Of a stretch of 64,000 nucleotides of DNA, positions 17,042-24,793 are shown piece after piece. How positions within the stretch are numbered: the first letter of the stretch is position 1; every line of letters starts with the position of its first letter. Location: NCBI RefSeq assembly GCF_014284335.1, contig NZ_JACOGF010000007.1, forward strand, positions 1-64,000, given 5' to 3'. The position numbers and the translations under genes were made by a program. This DNA is from Undibacterium hunanense. Lineage in GTDB: Bacteria > Pseudomonadota > Gammaproteobacteria > Burkholderiales > Burkholderiaceae_D. The notes beneath the pieces are model-generated. The model saw only the letters and a list, made by a program, of their open reading frames with translations, did not search any database and was not told the origin of the DNA.

Positions 17042-17206
17042 TTAAATTATTATTTTTTGCAAAAAACCTGTTTCTGCAAAATGAAGGGCCTCGCTCACCA
17101 GTTCAGGAATATCGGAAGTCTTCTTTATTAGACCTCTATTGTAAGCCCCTGCCACCCCGATTAACACCCCTAATGCTAGCGCTGGAGGCAGATTAAATTC
17201 GGTCAT
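17042..17206 (-). CDS. 54-aa small protein inside the LysE-RidA operon
   Basis: A short frame fills the gap between the DMT transporter and RidA: the ATG at 17206 is 19 bp after the DMT stop, and TAA at 17042 is 58 bp before the RidA start. The sequence TCTGGAAAAAAG before its ATG almost repeats that before RidA. The product starts MTEFNLPPALALGVLIGVAG, a possible membrane or amphipathic helix with Gly spacing (residues 7-22). It continues AYNRGLIKKTSDIPELVSEA and a second helix (about 34-50). I recognise no family. Genomic position and spacing favour a real gene; function is unknown, and a small membrane partner of the adjacent transporters is one guess. Confidence 0.6.
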   Translation of the reverse strand: MTEFNLPPALALGVLIGVAGAYNRGLIKKTSDIPELVSEALHFAETGFLQKIII

Positions 17207-17225
17207 GGCTTTTTTCCAGACCGTT

Positions 17226-18098
17226 TCAGCGACGGATATTCATGCGCCGACCAAAGCCCACCACCACAATCACCGCCAGCGCAAACAGGATTTCTCTGCC
17301 GCTCAGGGTTTCGCCCAGTATCACAGCCGCACCCAGCAGGCTCAAAAAGGGTTGCAGTAATTGCACTTGCCCGACACGGGCAATCCCGCCCAGCGCCAGC
17401 GCCTTGTACCAAAAGAAAAAACCGATGAACATGGAAAACACGGATACATAGGCAAACCCGGCCCAGGCCCGGCCCGACGCCTGAATGCCATAATGCCAGC
17501 CCAGCCACAAGGTAATTGGCAACAATACCGGCATCGCCAGCAGCAAGGCCCAGGAAATCACCTGTTGCCCACCCATGCTTTGTGACAGGCGCCCGCCTTC
17601 GGCATAACCCATGGCAGCGGCGATCACGGCCACAAACAAGGCCAGGTCAGCCATCTGGAAAGAGCCGCCCCCTTGCATCAGGGCAAACACGATCACCAGG
17701 CCACTACCCAGCAATGCCATCAGCCAAAACCCCATGGAAGGTTTTTCATTGAAACGCAGCGCTGCAAACAAGGCCGTTGCCAGTGGCAAGATGCCCAGCA
17801 CGATAGCCCCATGTGAAGCCGGCACATGTGCCATGGCAATGGAACTGAACAGGGGAAAACCCACTACCACGCCCAGCGCTGTGATCAGCAAGGGTTTCAT
17901 TTGCGCGCGCTGTGGCCACTTGCCGCCCTGCATCCACAACAATATGCCGGAACAACAGGCCGCCACCACGGCGCGCCCAAGCGCGACAAATACCGGGTTC
18001 AATTCTGCCACTGCCATACGGGTAAATGGCAGGGTCAGGCTGAAGATGATGACACCGACCAGGCCCAGTACCATGCCCTTGTTTTCCTGTATCACCAT
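17226..18098 (-). CDS. DMT-superfamily (EamA) transporter
   Basis: 290 aa with ten predicted membrane segments in two EamA repeats (about 8-140 and 150-288). Landmarks are PFTRMAVAELNPVFVALGRAVVAA near 24-48 and LQPFLSLLGAAVILGETLSGRE near 250-271, the Glu/Gly motif that ends EamA repeats. Proteins of this type export amino acids or other metabolites (RhtA, EamA) in exchange for protons. The substrate is not shown by the sequence, but the operon, with LysE upstream and RidA plus an aminotransferase downstream, points to amino acids or derivatives. AGGTTCGCC precedes the ATG. LysE ends 37 bp upstream. Confidence 0.9.
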   Translation of the reverse strand: MVIQENKGMVLGLVGVIIFSLTLPFTRMAVAELNPVFVALGRAVVAACCSGILLWMQGGKWPQRAQMKPLLITALGVVVGFPLFSSIAMAHVPASHGAIVLGILPLATALFAALRFNEKPSMGFWLMALLGSGLVIVFALMQGGGSFQMADLALFVAVIAAAMGYAEGGRLSQSMGGQQVISWALLLAMPVLLPITLWLGWHYGIQASGRAWAGFAYVSVFSMFIGFFFWYKALALGGIARVGQVQLLQPFLSLLGAAVILGETLSGREILFALAVIVVVGFGRRMNIRR

Positions 18099-18135
18099 GG
18101 CGAACCTGTCCGTTCAATAAATAAGTTGTTATGCA

Positions 18136-18747
18136 TCATGAAGTCACCAGCATAGGGTACAGCGACAAAACCAGCAGCAAGGCCATGCCATAGTTAAAGA
18201 TGCGCAGATTCCGTTCCACCTTCAGTAAATGCCTGACTTTGGCACCAAACAGCACCCACAGACTGATACTGGGTAAATTGATCAGGGCAAACACAGCTGC
18301 CGCCAGGGCGACCACCCAAAAACCACTCGAGGCCGGAATATAAGTGCTAAAAGCACCGAGAGCCATGATCCAGGCTTTGGGATTGATCCATTGAAACGCA
18401 GCCGCACTCATGAAACTCATGGGACTGGCTTTATGCGTGCCATCCTGGGTCTTGTTTTCCAACGAACCGGCATTGGCGATATTCCAGGCCAGGTACAGCA
18501 GGTAAGCTGCGCCGCCCCATTTCAAGACAACATACAACCATGGAAAAACTGCAAACAGGCCAGCCAGGCCCACACCTACGGCCAGTACCAGCACCATAAA
18601 ACCCAGATTGATGCCCATCATATGTGGCAAAGTGGCACGAAAACCGAAATTGACACCAGAAGCCAGTAACATCAGGTTATTGGGGCCTGGTGTGATCGAA
18701 GAAACCAGGGCGAACAGGGCAAATGCCATGAAAGTATGTATCGCCAT
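18136..18747 (-). CDS. LysE-family amino-acid exporter
   Basis: I set the start at ATG 18747 (203 aa) because the family begins MAIHTF.AFALFALVSSITPGPNNLMLLASG, whereas the longer frame uses a TTG at 18768. About six membrane helices; the ITPGPNN motif near residues 18-24 and a conserved GFR near 35 mark the LysE/RhtB group of amino-acid efflux proteins. The ATG lacks a clear ribosome-binding site of its own. A 21-codon frame with a good site ends one base before it, which suggests coupled translation. It is the first large gene of the operon running to 15276 and diverges from the MocR gene. Confidence 0.9.
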   Translation of the reverse strand: MAIHTFMAFALFALVSSITPGPNNLMLLASGVNFGFRATLPHMMGINLGFMVLVLAVGVGLAGLFAVFPWLYVVLKWGGAAYLLYLAWNIANAGSLENKTQDGTHKASPMSFMSAAAFQWINPKAWIMALGAFSTYIPASSGFWVVALAAAVFALINLPSISLWVLFGAKVRHLLKVERNLRIFNYGMALLLVLSLYPMLVTS

Positions 18748-18748
18748 A

Positions 18749-18814
18749 TCAAGCCGCCAATAAAGCAAGGGGCTGCAATGTGTGCTGGCTGAATGTAAGT
18801 GTCTCGTCCATCAT
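18749..18814 (-). CDS. Possible 21-aa leader ORF before LysE
   Basis: Two adjacent ATG codons at 18814 and 18811 follow AACGGAGA, a strong ribosome-binding site. The frame reads MMDETLTFSQHTLQPLALLAA and stops at TGA 18749, one base from the LysE ATG (TGATATG). The last ten residues contain four Leu. Ribosomes that finish here could reinitiate on LysE, whose own site is poor. No terminator hairpin is obvious between the two, so coupling is likelier than attenuation. The frame is short and could be chance. Confidence 0.4.
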   Translation of the reverse strand: MMDETLTFSQHTLQPLALLAA

Positions 18815-18860
18815 GATTCTCCGTTTTTTGCTTTGGTGTTGTGCTATCCTAAACGCAAAA

Positions 18861-18880
18861 ACCAATACAGTACCAATACA
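18861..18880. promoter_or_regulatory. Direct repeats, candidate MocR operator
   Basis: ACCAATACA occurs at 18861-18869 and again at 18872-18880, 11 bp apart, with a third partial copy (ACCAATA) at 18887-18893. They lie between the divergent LysE operon and the MocR gene. MocR regulators such as GabR and PdxR bind short direct repeats near their own promoter, which supports this assignment. Confidence 0.5.
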
Positions 18881-18941
18881 CTACAACCAATAATATTCAT
18901 ACTGTAATGGCTCTTTATCCATTACAGCACGGAGACATGGC

Positions 18942-20363
18942 ATGCTGACACCCACCTTTTATATCTCCCGCGACTCTGGCGGTTCACTGGTAGAACAAAT
19001 CGTCAATGCGGTGGCAACCCGCATAGACGACAAACTGTTGCGCACGGGGGCACGCATGCCGTCGATACGCCAGTTTGCTGATGAACAGGCGGTATCGCGC
19101 TTTACCGTGGTGGAAGCCTATGACAGGCTGGTGGCCAAGGGTTACCTGGAGTCGCGACGTGGTGCAGGTTTTTTTGTACGTGAGCGGGCGTCCATGCTTA
19201 ACAATGTGCCTAGCACAGCACAGGCCATTCTCCCTACCCAGAATCTGGATGTGGTGTGGCTGGTACGCAATATGTTCCGTCAATTGCCGCCACAAAAAAT
19301 GCCAGGATCAGGGGTCTTGCCACACGACTGGCTTGATGGCGAACTGGTCGCCAACGGCCTGCGCGCCATCAGCCGCCTGAACCAGAACTTGTTATTGCAT
19401 TACGGCACCCCACAAGGTTTTTTGCCGTTGCGTCAGCAGTTGCAACTGAAACTGGCTGAACTGGAAATTGCTGCATCACCCGAACAGATCGTCATGACCA
19501 GTGGCGTTACCCAGGCGCTGGACCTGGTCGCACGTGAATTTACCCAGCCCGGCGACACCATCTTTGTCGATGATCCTGCCTGGTTTTTGATGTTTGGCTC
19601 TTTCGCCATTCTTGGCACCAAAGTGATAGGCATACCGCGCCTGCATGATGGTCCGGACGTGGCAAAACTGGCAGAACTGGCGGCCTTGCACAAACCCAGG
19701 CTGTATATCATCAACTCGGTTTTGCATAACCCGACCTCGACTTCCTTGTCCGCTGCCAAGGCTTTCCAGGTATTGAAAACTGCCGAAGAACATGATTTCA
19801 TCGTCGTCGAAGACGATGTGTATTGCGACATGCACCCGGGCCCGGCCGTACAGGCCGCCACCCGTATCGCTGCACTGGATCAGTTGCACAGGGTGATCTA
19901 CCTGGGAGGTTTTTCCAAGACACTGGCGGCAAATCTGCGGGTAGGCTTCATCGCCACCTCGCCAGAACTGGCGATACGCCTGGCTGACCGTAAAATGCTG
20001 TCCACCCTGACCACTACCGAAATTGGTGAAAGGGTGGTCTACAAGATCCTGTCGGAAGGACATTACCGCAAGCATGTCGACCGCATACGCGTCAAACTCG
20101 ATGGTGTGCGTGACGACATCACCAAGCGTCTTGAGCAACTGGGCATGAAGATCGATTACCGCACGCCGGCAGGCATGTTCTTGTGGACAGAAACCGGCTG
20201 CGACACCAACAAACTGACCGAAAAAGCCATGGAGCAAGGCTATTTGCTGGCTCCGGGCAGCCTGTTTTCACCCAACCAGCTACCGTCCACCAGGATGCGC
20301 ATCAACATCGCTGCGATGTCTGACACCGGTGTGTGGGAATTCTTGAAACGAGAAGCACGCTGA
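18942..20363 (+). CDS. MocR-type transcriptional regulator (GntR HTH + aminotransferase domain)
   Basis: 473 aa. The GntR winged helix occupies about residues 12-75 (GARMPSIRQFADEQAVSRFTVVEAYDRLVAKGYL), a linker follows, and the aminotransferase-like domain spans about 110-470 with Lys326 in GGFSKTLAAN for the cofactor. In MocR proteins the PLP domain senses an amino compound rather than catalysing turnover. Being divergent from the LysE-DMT-RidA-aminotransferase operon, it probably controls that operon and itself through the direct repeats in between. GGAGAC lies upstream of the ATG at 18942; the earlier ATG at 18936 runs into a stop. Confidence 0.9.
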   Translation: MLTPTFYISRDSGGSLVEQIVNAVATRIDDKLLRTGARMPSIRQFADEQAVSRFTVVEAYDRLVAKGYLESRRGAGFFVRERASMLNNVPSTAQAILPTQNLDVVWLVRNMFRQLPPQKMPGSGVLPHDWLDGELVANGLRAISRLNQNLLLHYGTPQGFLPLRQQLQLKLAELEIAASPEQIVMTSGVTQALDLVAREFTQPGDTIFVDDPAWFLMFGSFAILGTKVIGIPRLHDGPDVAKLAELAALHKPRLYIINSVLHNPTSTSLSAAKAFQVLKTAEEHDFIVVEDDVYCDMHPGPAVQAATRIAALDQLHRVIYLGGFSKTLAANLRVGFIATSPELAIRLADRKMLSTLTTTEIGERVVYKILSEGHYRKHVDRIRVKLDGVRDDITKRLEQLGMKIDYRTPAGMFLWTETGCDTNKLTEKAMEQGYLLAPGSLFSPNQLPSTRMRINIAAMSDTGVWEFLKREAR

Positions 20364-20419
20364 TGCAACTTAATGGCGGCTCTCTTGTGACGATTGTGGC
20401 GATTGTGAAGAATTACGTG

Positions 20420-21076
20420 TCAATGCAGGCTGGCGTTCGCCAGCTTGACCCCAAACCAGACAAACAGGCCACCTACGCCACTGGACAGGCTGGCCGACAG
20501 ACGGCGGCGCTGGCTAAAGCCGCGTGCCAGGCGTGCGCCCACAAAAATCAATACCGACAAATACAATGAACTGAACACCATCACCACCGCACTGAGGATA
20601 AGGAAGGGAATCGCCGGTGTCGGGTAATTCGGATCGATGAATTGCACAAAGAAGGACAACAGGAACAAGATCGCCTTGGGATTCAGCAAACTGATCACCA
20701 GCGCTCGCTTGAACGGGTTTTGCATATTCACCGCAACCGCCTGTGTTTCAGTCACCATTACGGTTTTGTTGCGCCACTTTTGAACAGCCGCCCAGATCAG
20801 ATTGATACCCACCCACGCCAGATAAGCCGCACCTGCATATTTAACCATCAGGAACAGGGCCGGGTAGGTACGTAAAATACTGGCAGCGCCCAGAGCTGTC
20901 AGCATCAACAGCACACTGTCACCAACAAAAATACCCATGGCCCCTTTATAGCCCTCACGCACGCCGCGTGCAGTAGCAACTGCCAGCACATAGATAGAAT
21001 TCGGTCCTGGCAACAAGACTATACCCAAAGCCCCCAGCACATATGTCCACAAATCGGTTACACCATAAAAACTCAT
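20420..21076 (-). CDS. leuE: LysE-family exporter, LeuE-like
   Basis: 218 aa with six membrane helices. The N-terminus MSFYGVTDLWTYVLGALGIV followed by LLPGPNSIYVLAVATARG matches the E. coli LeuE (YeaS) pattern better than other LysE proteins. LeuE exports leucine and some other hydrophobic amino acids. It converges on the MocR gene with a 56-bp gap and may be a separate transcript. AGGTGAAAA precedes the ATG. The gene name is by resemblance only; another RhtB-type substrate is possible. Confidence 0.8.
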   Translation of the reverse strand: MSFYGVTDLWTYVLGALGIVLLPGPNSIYVLAVATARGVREGYKGAMGIFVGDSVLLMLTALGAASILRTYPALFLMVKYAGAAYLAWVGINLIWAAVQKWRNKTVMVTETQAVAVNMQNPFKRALVISLLNPKAILFLLSFFVQFIDPNYPTPAIPFLILSAVVMVFSSLYLSVLIFVGARLARGFSQRRRLSASLSSGVGGLFVWFGVKLANASLH

Positions 21077-21138
21077 TTTTCACCTGCCCTCATTGATAAC
21101 TGATCGCTGATTATGCATGCCCACGTGGGCATCAAAAC

Positions 21139-22224
21139 TCATGCGGATACAGCCTCAAGATTACCAGTTTGTCTTGCTTCCCGCTCGTGCCTGACCAATG
21201 CCTCACCGGCTCTGCGCATCAGGCTGAGTGCGGTATCGCCTTCACGCAAGGTTGCCGTACGTACCGAAGCGCTGATCTTCATTTCTTTGCCGGATACGGC
21301 AATAGGCATGGCTACCACGGTAGCGCGGGCGCGGTCAGCAATCTTGTCGGCATCCTCTGCCGATGCTTCTGGCAGCAACACACAGAATTCTTCACCGCTA
21401 TAGCGGGCGATGCAGTCATAAGAGCGCATCGCCCGTTTGACACGCCGGCTTACTTCGACCAGGATGACATCTCCTACCTGTGGTCCATGGGTGTCATTGA
21501 TATGTTTAAAATCATTCAAATCCAGCACCAGCACCGATAACTGCTTGCCCAGGCGTGTATGGCGCTGCAGCTCTGCATCGGAAACACGCATGAACTCACG
21601 CCAGTTGGCTACGCCGGTGACCGGGTCCGTGTTTGCCTGTCTTTCCAGTTCCTGTTCTGCACTCAGCAGTTTTCTTCTGTACCTGTGTACATAGGCTGCA
21701 ATTGCATGGCCGGTAATGGCAACGGCAGGCAACATCAACACCACACTGGCAGCCTGGGAAAACGTGCTGGCCTGCTTATACAGTAACAAGAAACAGGACG
21801 CTGCCGCAAATGCAAACAGCGGCGTGCGTAACTGGGTCAAAGCCAGCGGCAAGGAAATAAAAGCCATCAGTATCAACCAGGCATCCACCATGTAATGCCC
21901 GAAATATTCACGCGGCAGGCAGGCATTGCTGATGAACTGCGTCAGCAATACCATCACTATCCAGTGCAGGGCATAGCGGTCCAGTACCGGCACATTTTCC
22001 ACCTTCGCATATTGCCTGATCAGCCATATCGAATAAGCCAGCACAGCGACGCGCAGCAATAACAGGCCAGCCAGTGGCCAGCCTATATCATGAAACAACA
22101 CATCCACCAGTGCCAATGGCAAAAATGCCCACAGCATGATGCGTACCACCCGACGTACCTGTGCCCGGTCCTGTTTTGTATATTGAGAACGGTAATTCTC
22201 TTCGCTGACATCTTTGTAGTTCAT
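21139..22224 (-). CDS. Membrane diguanylate cyclase (GGDEF)
   Basis: 361 aa. The N-terminal 180 residues contain about six membrane helices, and a short linker leads to a GGDEF domain (about 195-350). The active-site loop reads RYSGEEFCVLLPEA, that is SGEEF in place of GGEEF; the two acidic residues for metal and catalysis are kept. The substrate-binding motif NDFKHINDTHG is intact. The domain should make cyclic-di-GMP if Ser is tolerated in the first position, as it is in some active enzymes. No RxxD inhibitory site is evident. No EAL domain. Located alone, downstream of nothing obvious. Confidence 0.88.
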   Translation of the reverse strand: MNYKDVSEENYRSQYTKQDRAQVRRVVRIMLWAFLPLALVDVLFHDIGWPLAGLLLLRVAVLAYSIWLIRQYAKVENVPVLDRYALHWIVMVLLTQFISNACLPREYFGHYMVDAWLILMAFISLPLALTQLRTPLFAFAAASCFLLLYKQASTFSQAASVVLMLPAVAITGHAIAAYVHRYRRKLLSAEQELERQANTDPVTGVANWREFMRVSDAELQRHTRLGKQLSVLVLDLNDFKHINDTHGPQVGDVILVEVSRRVKRAMRSYDCIARYSGEEFCVLLPEASAEDADKIADRARATVVAMPIAVSGKEMKISASVRTATLREGDTALSLMRRAGEALVRHEREARQTGNLEAVSA

Positions 22225-22645
22225 CTGGATTCCGGAACCTGACTGTTTATCATGTTTGTGATGCTTTACTTCTCAGTCAATTATTATCAATTGAGCACTT
22301 CGTTTGGTCATATGTGCATATCTATGCTACATTCTCATTCTGAATTTCCGTCGCTTCAGATAAGCCCTATAAAGCACAACAAAGCCTGACCAAGCCCGAC
22401 TTAATTATATGCCCCACTTGCAGCAGCAACATGTTAAAGATTGCATAGGCAACGCGCCTGTGCCAGGCATGTTCGCGCGCGCAAACATAGTCACGCCAAC
22501 AGGCGCAGCAATCAGCACACCAGTCTTCCACGCCACCTGCTGTTGTTGTTGAGTCTGCACAATTAGCGCAGAAGGGCACTGCCCTCCCCCTGCGATGCAT
22601 CAGGTCACACCTACCACATTTTCAATTTCATATTTTTATAACAAG
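22225..22645. other. Gap with a possible Cys-rich ORF
   Basis: This 421-bp gap separates divergent genes. The minus strand has a 77-codon frame (22367-22600) whose product is Cys-rich: CANC near residue 11 and CADCCAC near 28. That spacing could bind metal. No ribosome-binding site is convincing, and the opposite strand is also partly open, so I do not call it a gene. The rest is AT-rich and likely holds the promoters for the diguanylate cyclase and cysS. Confidence 0.3.
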
Positions 22646-24019
22646 ATGGACATACTTCTCTACGACAATTGGGAACGCCGCCTGCGCCCCTTCAGCCCGC
22701 TGAACAAAGACTGGGTCGGCATGTATTGCTGCGGCCCTACCGTGTATGACTATGCCCACATAGGCAACCTGCGCACCTATCTGTTTGAAGACTTGCTGCG
22801 TCGTGCCCTGGAATGGAATGGCTATACCGTGCGTCACGTCATCAACATCACCGATGTTGGTCATCTGGTGTCGGATGGTGATGACGGTGAAGACAAGATG
22901 GAAAAAGGCAGCCGCAAAGCCGGTGAATCTGCCTGGCAGATTGCTGACCGCTTCACGGCAGCCTTCAAGGATGACCTGCATCGCCTGCACATCCTGGAAC
23001 CGGCCATCTGGTGCAAGGCCACCGATCACATTGCCGAACAGATTGATTTCATCGCTGCCATAGAAAAAAATGGCTACACCTACCGCACCAGTGACGGTAT
23101 TTATTTTGATACCAGCAAACAGGATGATTATGGCTTTCTGGCGCGCATCAAGCGTGATGCCATCAAGGCTGGCAGCCGTGTTGACCTGGGTGAAAAACTA
23201 CATGCAACCGATTTCGCCCTGTGGAAATTCAGCCCGCCGGATGAACACCGGCAAATGGAATGGGATAGCCCATGGGGCCGTGGTTTCCCTGGCTGGCATA
23301 TAGAATGCTCGGCCATGTCGGCCAAATACCTGACGCCCTGGTTTGATATCCATTGCGGTGGTGAAGACCATATCGCCATCCACCATAGCAATGAGATAGC
23401 GCAAAACCAGGCTTGCCATGGTACCCGCCTGGCCAACTTCTGGATGCATGGTTATTTCCTGCAAATCGATTCTGGCAAGATGTCCAAATCGACTGGTGAA
23501 TTTTTACGCCTGCAAACCTTGCTGGACCAGGATATTGATCCGCTGGCATATCGCTATCTGTGCCTGACTGCGCATTACCGCAGCCAGATGCAATTCAGCT
23601 TTGAAGCCCTGCTATCCGCACAGACTGCCTTGCAACGCTTGCGCGAGACTTACCACGCATGGCCAGAAGGCGGCAACGTCAGTGCCGAATACCGTGAGAA
23701 ATTCACTGCCTTCATCAATGAAGACCTGAATGTTGCGCGTGCTTTGGCACTGGTCTGGGAAATGCTGAAAGCCGATTTATCCGACGCCGACAAAAAAGCC
23801 ACGCTGACAGAATTCGATAAAGTCTTTGGCCTGGGCCTGGCGCAATGGCAACCTGCCGTGCTGGCAATTCCGGCAGAAGTGCAACATCTGGCAGAACAGC
23901 GCCAGGCAGCGCGCAAGGCCAAAAACTGGGCCGAAGCAGACCGCCTGCGCGGCGAACTGCATGCATTAGGCTATGAAGTAGAAGACAAGGCTGAAGGCAT
24001 GCAGATCAAGAAACTGTAA
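22646..24019 (+). CDS. cysS: Cysteinyl-tRNA synthetase
   Basis: 457 aa from ATG 22646; the longer frame from 22595 adds 17 residues with no family support. It charges tRNA-Cys in the cytoplasm. The class I signatures are HIGN (YAHIGNLRTYLF, residues about 33-44) and KMSKS at 278-282. Zinc ligands are expected from CCGPTVYD, WHIECSAMS, HCGGEDH and the following HHSNE. The anticodon-binding helical tail ends in ARKAKNWAEADRLRGEL. It is slightly divergent in the N-terminus from the usual MLQIYN-type start, so it may be a second copy beside a standard cysS. The gene is monocistronic with its own terminator. Confidence 0.92.
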   Translation: MDILLYDNWERRLRPFSPLNKDWVGMYCCGPTVYDYAHIGNLRTYLFEDLLRRALEWNGYTVRHVINITDVGHLVSDGDDGEDKMEKGSRKAGESAWQIADRFTAAFKDDLHRLHILEPAIWCKATDHIAEQIDFIAAIEKNGYTYRTSDGIYFDTSKQDDYGFLARIKRDAIKAGSRVDLGEKLHATDFALWKFSPPDEHRQMEWDSPWGRGFPGWHIECSAMSAKYLTPWFDIHCGGEDHIAIHHSNEIAQNQACHGTRLANFWMHGYFLQIDSGKMSKSTGEFLRLQTLLDQDIDPLAYRYLCLTAHYRSQMQFSFEALLSAQTALQRLRETYHAWPEGGNVSAEYREKFTAFINEDLNVARALALVWEMLKADLSDADKKATLTEFDKVFGLGLAQWQPAVLAIPAEVQHLAEQRQAARKAKNWAEADRLRGELHALGYEVEDKAEGMQIKKL

Positions 24020-24058
24020 TAATTTGCGGCATAAAGATAATTAGCAGCATAAAACCAG

Positions 24059-24086
24059 CAGGGGAAACAATAGTTTCCCCTGTTTT
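24059..24086 (+). terminator. cysS terminator
   Basis: CAGGGGAAAC (24059-24068), loop AATA and the exact complement (24073-24082) are followed by TTTT. Canonical Rho-independent terminator. Confidence 0.88.
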
Positions 24087-24109
24087 CTTTCAAGACCAGA
24101 GGAAGCATC

Positions 24110-24730
24110 ATGCAAAAACCTTCGTTGTTAAGCAATGCAGCAATCATCGCCAGCATGATGGTACTGCCGGGTTTCAGTCAGGCGGGTACCTATATCGAGG
24201 GCAAGGACATACCCACAGACTTGCGTCCCTTCGTCACTGCCGATACCAAACTGCTGGCCTTTGTCAGCGCGGACCTGAACGGTGACGACAAGCCTGATTA
24301 TGTCTTCGTTGTGGAAAAACAAAAGAAACGCCCTGCGGATGAAGATATAGAAGATGGGCAGCGTCCTTTGCATATCGCCATACGCCAGGCCGATGGCAAA
24401 TTGAAACTGGTCAAGACCAATGAAAAAATCGTCCTCTGCTCCACCTGTGGTGGCATGATGGGCGACCCGTTTGCCGACCTGACGGCAAACAAGAAAAGCT
24501 TCACGGTGTCCCATTACGGTGGCAGCGCCTGGCGCTGGGCGAATGCCTATCAGTTCAATTATTCGCGCAAGGACGATACCTGGCAACTGGTGAAAGTGTC
24601 TGAATCTTCCTTCCACACCAGCGAACCGGACAAAGCCAAAGAAAAGATTTATACGCCACCCAGGCATTTCGGCAAAATTGATATCGCCGATTTCAATCCT
24701 GAAAAATTCAAGAATCCTGGAATCAAATAA
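24110..24730 (+). CDS. Exported protein with DLNGDDKPDY motif
   Basis: 206 aa with a signal peptide (cleavage near SQAG, about residue 25). The mature part contains SADLNGDDKPDYVFVVE (about 51-67), an aspartate-rich loop like those of FG-GAP/VCBS-type repeats. A Cys pair, CSTC, lies near 108-111. A conserved-looking SHYGGSAWRWANAYQF segment is near 134-149. Proteins of this kind are widespread hypotheticals in proteobacteria; I do not know a function. AGAGGAAG is a good ribosome-binding site. A hairpin terminator follows. Confidence 0.7.
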   Translation: MQKPSLLSNAAIIASMMVLPGFSQAGTYIEGKDIPTDLRPFVTADTKLLAFVSADLNGDDKPDYVFVVEKQKKRPADEDIEDGQRPLHIAIRQADGKLKLVKTNEKIVLCSTCGGMMGDPFADLTANKKSFTVSHYGGSAWRWANAYQFNYSRKDDTWQLVKVSESSFHTSEPDKAKEKIYTPPRHFGKIDIADFNPEKFKNPGIK

Positions 24731-24731
24731 A

Positions 24732-24757
24732 AACAGGGGAAATAAATTCCCCCTGTT
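24732..24757. terminator. Terminator hairpin between convergent genes
   Basis: AACAGGGGAA pairs with TTCCCCCTGTT with one bulge around ATAAA. An A-run precedes it, giving a T-run for the leftward TonB receptor gene; the + side lacks a T-run. Confidence 0.6.
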
Positions 24758-24793
24758 GCGTCTATGATTTGCGTCTATGATTTGCGTCTATAA
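24757..24793. repeat. 13-bp tandem repeat, 2.8 copies
   Basis: TGCGTCTATGATT repeats at 24757 and 24770, with a partial third copy from 24783. The third copy contains the receptor stop codon, so the duplication lies at the very end of the gene. It looks like a recent slippage event. Confidence 0.85.
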
